From Brevundimonas sp. SGAir0440 (lineage in GTDB: Bacteria; Pseudomonadota; Alphaproteobacteria; Caulobacterales; Caulobacteraceae): 64,000 bases of DNA. Below the pieces are notes generated by a model, which saw only the letters and a list, made by a program, of their open reading frames with translations, did no database searches and was not told where the DNA came from. Below are positions 62,101 through 64,000 of this stretch, piece after piece; within the stretch, counting starts at the first letter, position 1, and every line of letters begins with the position of its first letter. The stretch is from assembly GCF_005484585.1 (NCBI RefSeq), contig NZ_CP039435.1, forward strand, positions 372,001-436,000, written 5' to 3'. A program made the translations under genes and the position numbers.

Positions 62101-63264
62101 ATGCGTATGAAGACTTTCGTGCTGGCCTCCAGCGCAGCGGCCGCCCTGGCCCTGTCGGCTGGCGCTGCGTCGGCGGAACCCAATGGCTGGTACGGCGCCA
62201 TCGATGCCGGTTATCAATGGATCGACGAGATCAACGCTGAATCGTCCACGACCGGCGCCAACTGGAACTGGGAAGTGAACGACGGCTGGGCGGCGTTTGC
62301 TCGCCTCGGCTACCGCTTCAACCCGAACTGGCGCGTTGAACTGGAAGGCGGCTACCGCTCGGGCGACATCGGCACCGTGCGCGCTGTCTCGGGCACGCAA
62401 GGCCTGTGCAACCTGACCCCGGCGACGGGCGGCTGCTTCTCGCCCGAAGGCGACATCGAATCCGCCACCCTGATGGCCAACGTCATCTATGACTTCGGCT
62501 TCGAATACTGGGGCGTTCGTCCGTTCGTCGGCCTCGGCGCCGGTGTGAACCGCGTCGACACCAACACGATCGGCGCTCTGCGCGCCAACCGTGCCGCCAC
62601 CTTCGCCGTCGATGACACCTCGACCAAGTTCGCCGCTCAGGCGATCGCCGGTCTGGCTTGGGCCGTGGGCGACCGCGCCAACATCGACCTGACCTACCGC
62701 TACCTGACGGGCGACGCCAACTTCGCCTCGACGACGGCCGGTACGGGCGTGGGCGCCACGCAGTTCGGCGAATGGGATGGCGACTACGACCAGTCGCACA
62801 CCGTGACCCTGGGTCTGCGCTACAGCTTCGGTGCGGAAGACGCTCCGCCGCCGCCGCCTCCGCCGCCTCCGCCCCCGCCGCCGCCTCCTCCGCCCCCGCC
62901 GCCCCCGCCGCCGGTCGCGCAGACCCCGGTCGCTCGCCAGTTCGTCGTCTACTTCGACTGGGATCGCTCGGACCTGACCGCGGAAGCCCGCTCGGTGGTG
63001 ACGCAGGCCGCCAACTACGCCAAGTCGGGTCGTCCGACGCGCGTCCTGATCGTCGGCTACACCGACACCTCGGGTTCGGCCGCCTATAACCTGGGTCTGT
63101 CCAACCGTCGTTCGCGCACCGTCGCGGACGCCCTGGTGGCTCAAGGCGTCAACGGCGGCGTGATCGCCCTGGACGGCAAGGGCGAAACCAACCTGGCCAA
63201 GCCGACCGCCGACGGTGTGCGCGAACCGCTCAACCGCCGCGCGACCATCGACATCAACTTCTAA
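62101..63264 (+). CDS. ompA: Major outer-membrane protein, OmpA family, with polyproline linker
   Basis: The 387-residue product has a Sec signal cleaved at ASA|EP (residue 25). An eight-stranded β-barrel domain (YGAIDAGYQWIDEI to TLGLRYSFGAED) spans the outer membrane. A run of 23 prolines (residues 249-271) joins it to a C-terminal OmpA peptidoglycan-binding domain with YFDWDRSDLTAEARSVV and GYTDTSGSAAYNLGLSNRRS. NRRATIDINF ends the domain. It should anchor the outer membrane to the wall. A strong terminator lies downstream, and a good ribosome site is in front. Abundance is inferred from those signals. Confidence 0.95.
   Translation: MRMKTFVLASSAAAALALSAGAASAEPNGWYGAIDAGYQWIDEINAESSTTGANWNWEVNDGWAAFARLGYRFNPNWRVELEGGYRSGDIGTVRAVSGTQGLCNLTPATGGCFSPEGDIESATLMANVIYDFGFEYWGVRPFVGLGAGVNRVDTNTIGALRANRAATFAVDDTSTKFAAQAIAGLAWAVGDRANIDLTYRYLTGDANFASTTAGTGVGATQFGEWDGDYDQSHTVTLGLRYSFGAEDAPPPPPPPPPPPPPPPPPPPPPPPVAQTPVARQFVVYFDWDRSDLTAEARSVVTQAANYAKSGRPTRVLIVGYTDTSGSAAYNLGLSNRRSRTVADALVAQGVNGGVIALDGKGETNLAKPTADGVREPLNRRATIDINF
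62845..62913 (+). repeat. Polyproline-coding tract, 23 codons
   Basis: Twenty-three successive proline codons, using CCG, CCT and CCC irregularly, encode the linker of the OmpA protein. The mixed codons argue against recent slippage, although the length may vary among strains. A run this long normally needs EF-P to be translated. Confidence 0.95.
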
Positions 63265-63328
63265 GACTTTCAGGAGCCGATCTGGTTCGTCCGGATCGGC
63301 TTCAACCTTCGAAGTTGTCGAAAGACAG

Positions 63329-63360
63329 AACGCCGCTTCCGCAAGGAGGCGGCGTTTTTC
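63329..63360 (+). terminator. Intrinsic terminator downstream of ompA
   Basis: AACGCCGCTTCC pairs with GGAGGCGGCGTT (one G-T pair) around a GCAA loop and is followed by TTTTTC. It lies 65 bases after the ompA stop. A second, weaker hairpin AGCCGATC/GATCGGCT stands between at 63275-63302. Confidence 0.9.
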
Positions 63361-63401
63361 TTTGCGTCATCTCAGCTTCTGGATGCTGCGTCCACGCAGA
63401 G

Positions 63402-63430
63402 AAAAAGGGCGACGCCTCGCGACGCCGCCC
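63402..63430 (-). terminator. Intrinsic terminator downstream of the second OmpA-like gene
   Basis: On the minus strand GGGCGGCGTC and GGCGTCGCCC form a 10-bp stem (two G-T pairs) around GCGA, followed by TTTTTC. It is 26 bases after the stop of the 63456 gene. Confidence 0.9.
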
Positions 63431-63455
63431 TCAAGCATTCTGATTTCGACGCCGA

Positions 63456-64000
63456 TCAGCCGGTGAACGGCCGGATCAGGATTTCGACGCGGCGGTTCTG
63501 CGCCTTGCCTTCGGCGGTGGCGTTCGAGGCCACCGGGTTACGCGAGCTATTACCGGCGACGTAGAGGCGTTGGGCCAGAACGCCACGGCGCACCAGTTCA
63601 GAGGCGACGCTGCTGGCGCGGCGCTCCGACAGGGGCTGGTTGATCGCGTCACCGCCTGAAGAGTCGGTGTGGCCGATCACGTCCACCGTCGACTGGTCAT
63701 ACTGCTGCAGAACGCGGGCGACATCGTCCAGCACCGGTAGGAAGCGCGGATCGATGGACGACTGGTTCGTGGCGAAGGTCACGTCCGACGGCATGCGCAG
63801 TACAAGCAGGTCGCCCTGACGCGCCACGCCGACACCGGAGCCGGACAGTTCGGCTTCCATCGCGCGTTGCTGACGATCCATATATTGGCCGACGGCGGCG
63901 CCGCCCAGCGCGCCGATGCCGGCGCCGATCAGAGCATTCTTGCGGCCCTGTTCGCCGTTCGAGGTGTTGGTCAGATAGCCGAGAACCGCGCCGCCCAGCG
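63456..64000 (-). CDS. OmpA-family protein with N-terminal glycine zipper, truncated by window edge
   Basis: The reading frame continues past the right edge. An internal ATG at 63881 is not the true start, because 39 codons before it are in frame and fit the family. That part (LGGAVLGYLTNTSNGEQGRK, then ALIGAGIGALGGAAVGQYMD) is a glycine-zipper membrane segment. The C-terminal OmpA domain has VTFATNQSSIDPRFLPVLDD, VIGHTDSSGGDAINQPLSERRA and KAQNRRVEILIRPF. The protein resembles the YiaD/Pal-like small OmpA proteins that link outer membrane and peptidoglycan. A lipoprotein signal is likely but lies beyond the window. It is convergent with ompA. Confidence 0.88.
   Translation of the reverse strand, partial: LGGAVLGYLTNTSNGEQGRKNALIGAGIGALGGAAVGQYMDRQQRAMEAELSGSGVGVARQGDLLVLRMPSDVTFATNQSSIDPRFLPVLDDVARVLQQYDQSTVDVIGHTDSSGGDAINQPLSERRASSVASELVRRGVLAQRLYVAGNSSRNPVASNATAEGKAQNRRVEILIRPFTG

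Overview
The window is about 64 kb of GC-rich bacterial DNA, densely packed with genes and mostly housekeeping in content. Everything points to an alphaproteobacterium of the Caulobacteraceae, most likely Brevundimonas or a close relative. The clues are the roughly 1,600-residue NAD-glutamate dehydrogenase, the sdhC-D-A-B cluster, the eukaryotic-type NADP isocitrate dehydrogenase, the mltA/Tim44-like/secB neighbourhood, the OmpA protein with a polyproline linker, and LexA-type sites of the form GTTC-N7-GTTC. The genus is an inference; no rRNA or tRNA gene is present to confirm it.

Layout. 0-5 kb: secA, a kynureninase-like PLP enzyme and a membrane-anchored protein with a thioredoxin-like look. 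5-11 kb: the large glutamate dehydrogenase and a universal stress protein. 11-18 kb: mltA and a Tim44-like gene, divergent from secB; a DMT exporter; dut with coaBC; a small lipoprotein behind a LexA-type box; a HAD hydrolase; a PilZ protein. 18-23 kb: a P-loop kinase, a 2Fe-2S ferredoxin and the four succinate dehydrogenase genes. 23-30 kb: a secreted unknown, a pirin, alaS, two tandem DUF2939 genes and icd. 30-35 kb: a tightly coupled group (small ORF, HVA1/DUF2945 protein, DUF1176 lipoprotein, thioredoxin-reductase-like flavoprotein), convergent with a Tat-exported DUF885 protein. 35-41 kb: the rbfA-truB-rpsO-pnp translation/RNA-decay group (transcribed leftwards), a DUF2459 gene, a membrane unknown and lolA. 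41-51 kb: ftsK divergent from a UbiH-type hydroxylase, then a leftward chain dapF-maeB-rsmI-yraN-sirB1-like. 51-64 kb: a potassium channel with a zinc ribbon, two tandem S9 prolyl oligopeptidases, DUF1223 and PhyH-like genes, an APH-type phosphotransferase, glpK, a threonine-dehydratase-like enzyme, a MaoC hydratase, a major OmpA porin and a second OmpA/glycine-zipper protein cut by the window end.

Functionally the genes serve protein export and envelope biogenesis (secA, secB, lolA, mltA, OmpA proteins), central carbon and nitrogen metabolism (gdh, sdh, icd, maeB, glpK), translation and RNA turnover (alaS, rsmI, rbfA, truB, rpsO, pnp) and division/chromosome segregation (ftsK). Many adjacent genes overlap by 1-4 bases (ATGA, GTGA, TTGA), so translational coupling is common.

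I do not see a clear defence island, prophage, CRISPR array or insertion sequence. The most unusual signals are at the repeat and regulatory level. First, a dispersed ~30-nt nested-hairpin repeat resembling a REP element occurs seven times, all in the same chromosomal orientation; both arms covary, and one copy has become ten codons of glpK. Second, ~140-150 bp palindromic elements with inverted ends are present. Third, a perfect LexA-type box precedes a lipoprotein whose C-terminal domain looks like one used in polymorphic toxins. Fourth, an orphan intrinsic terminator and a dyad operator lie in the leader of the glutamate dehydrogenase gene.
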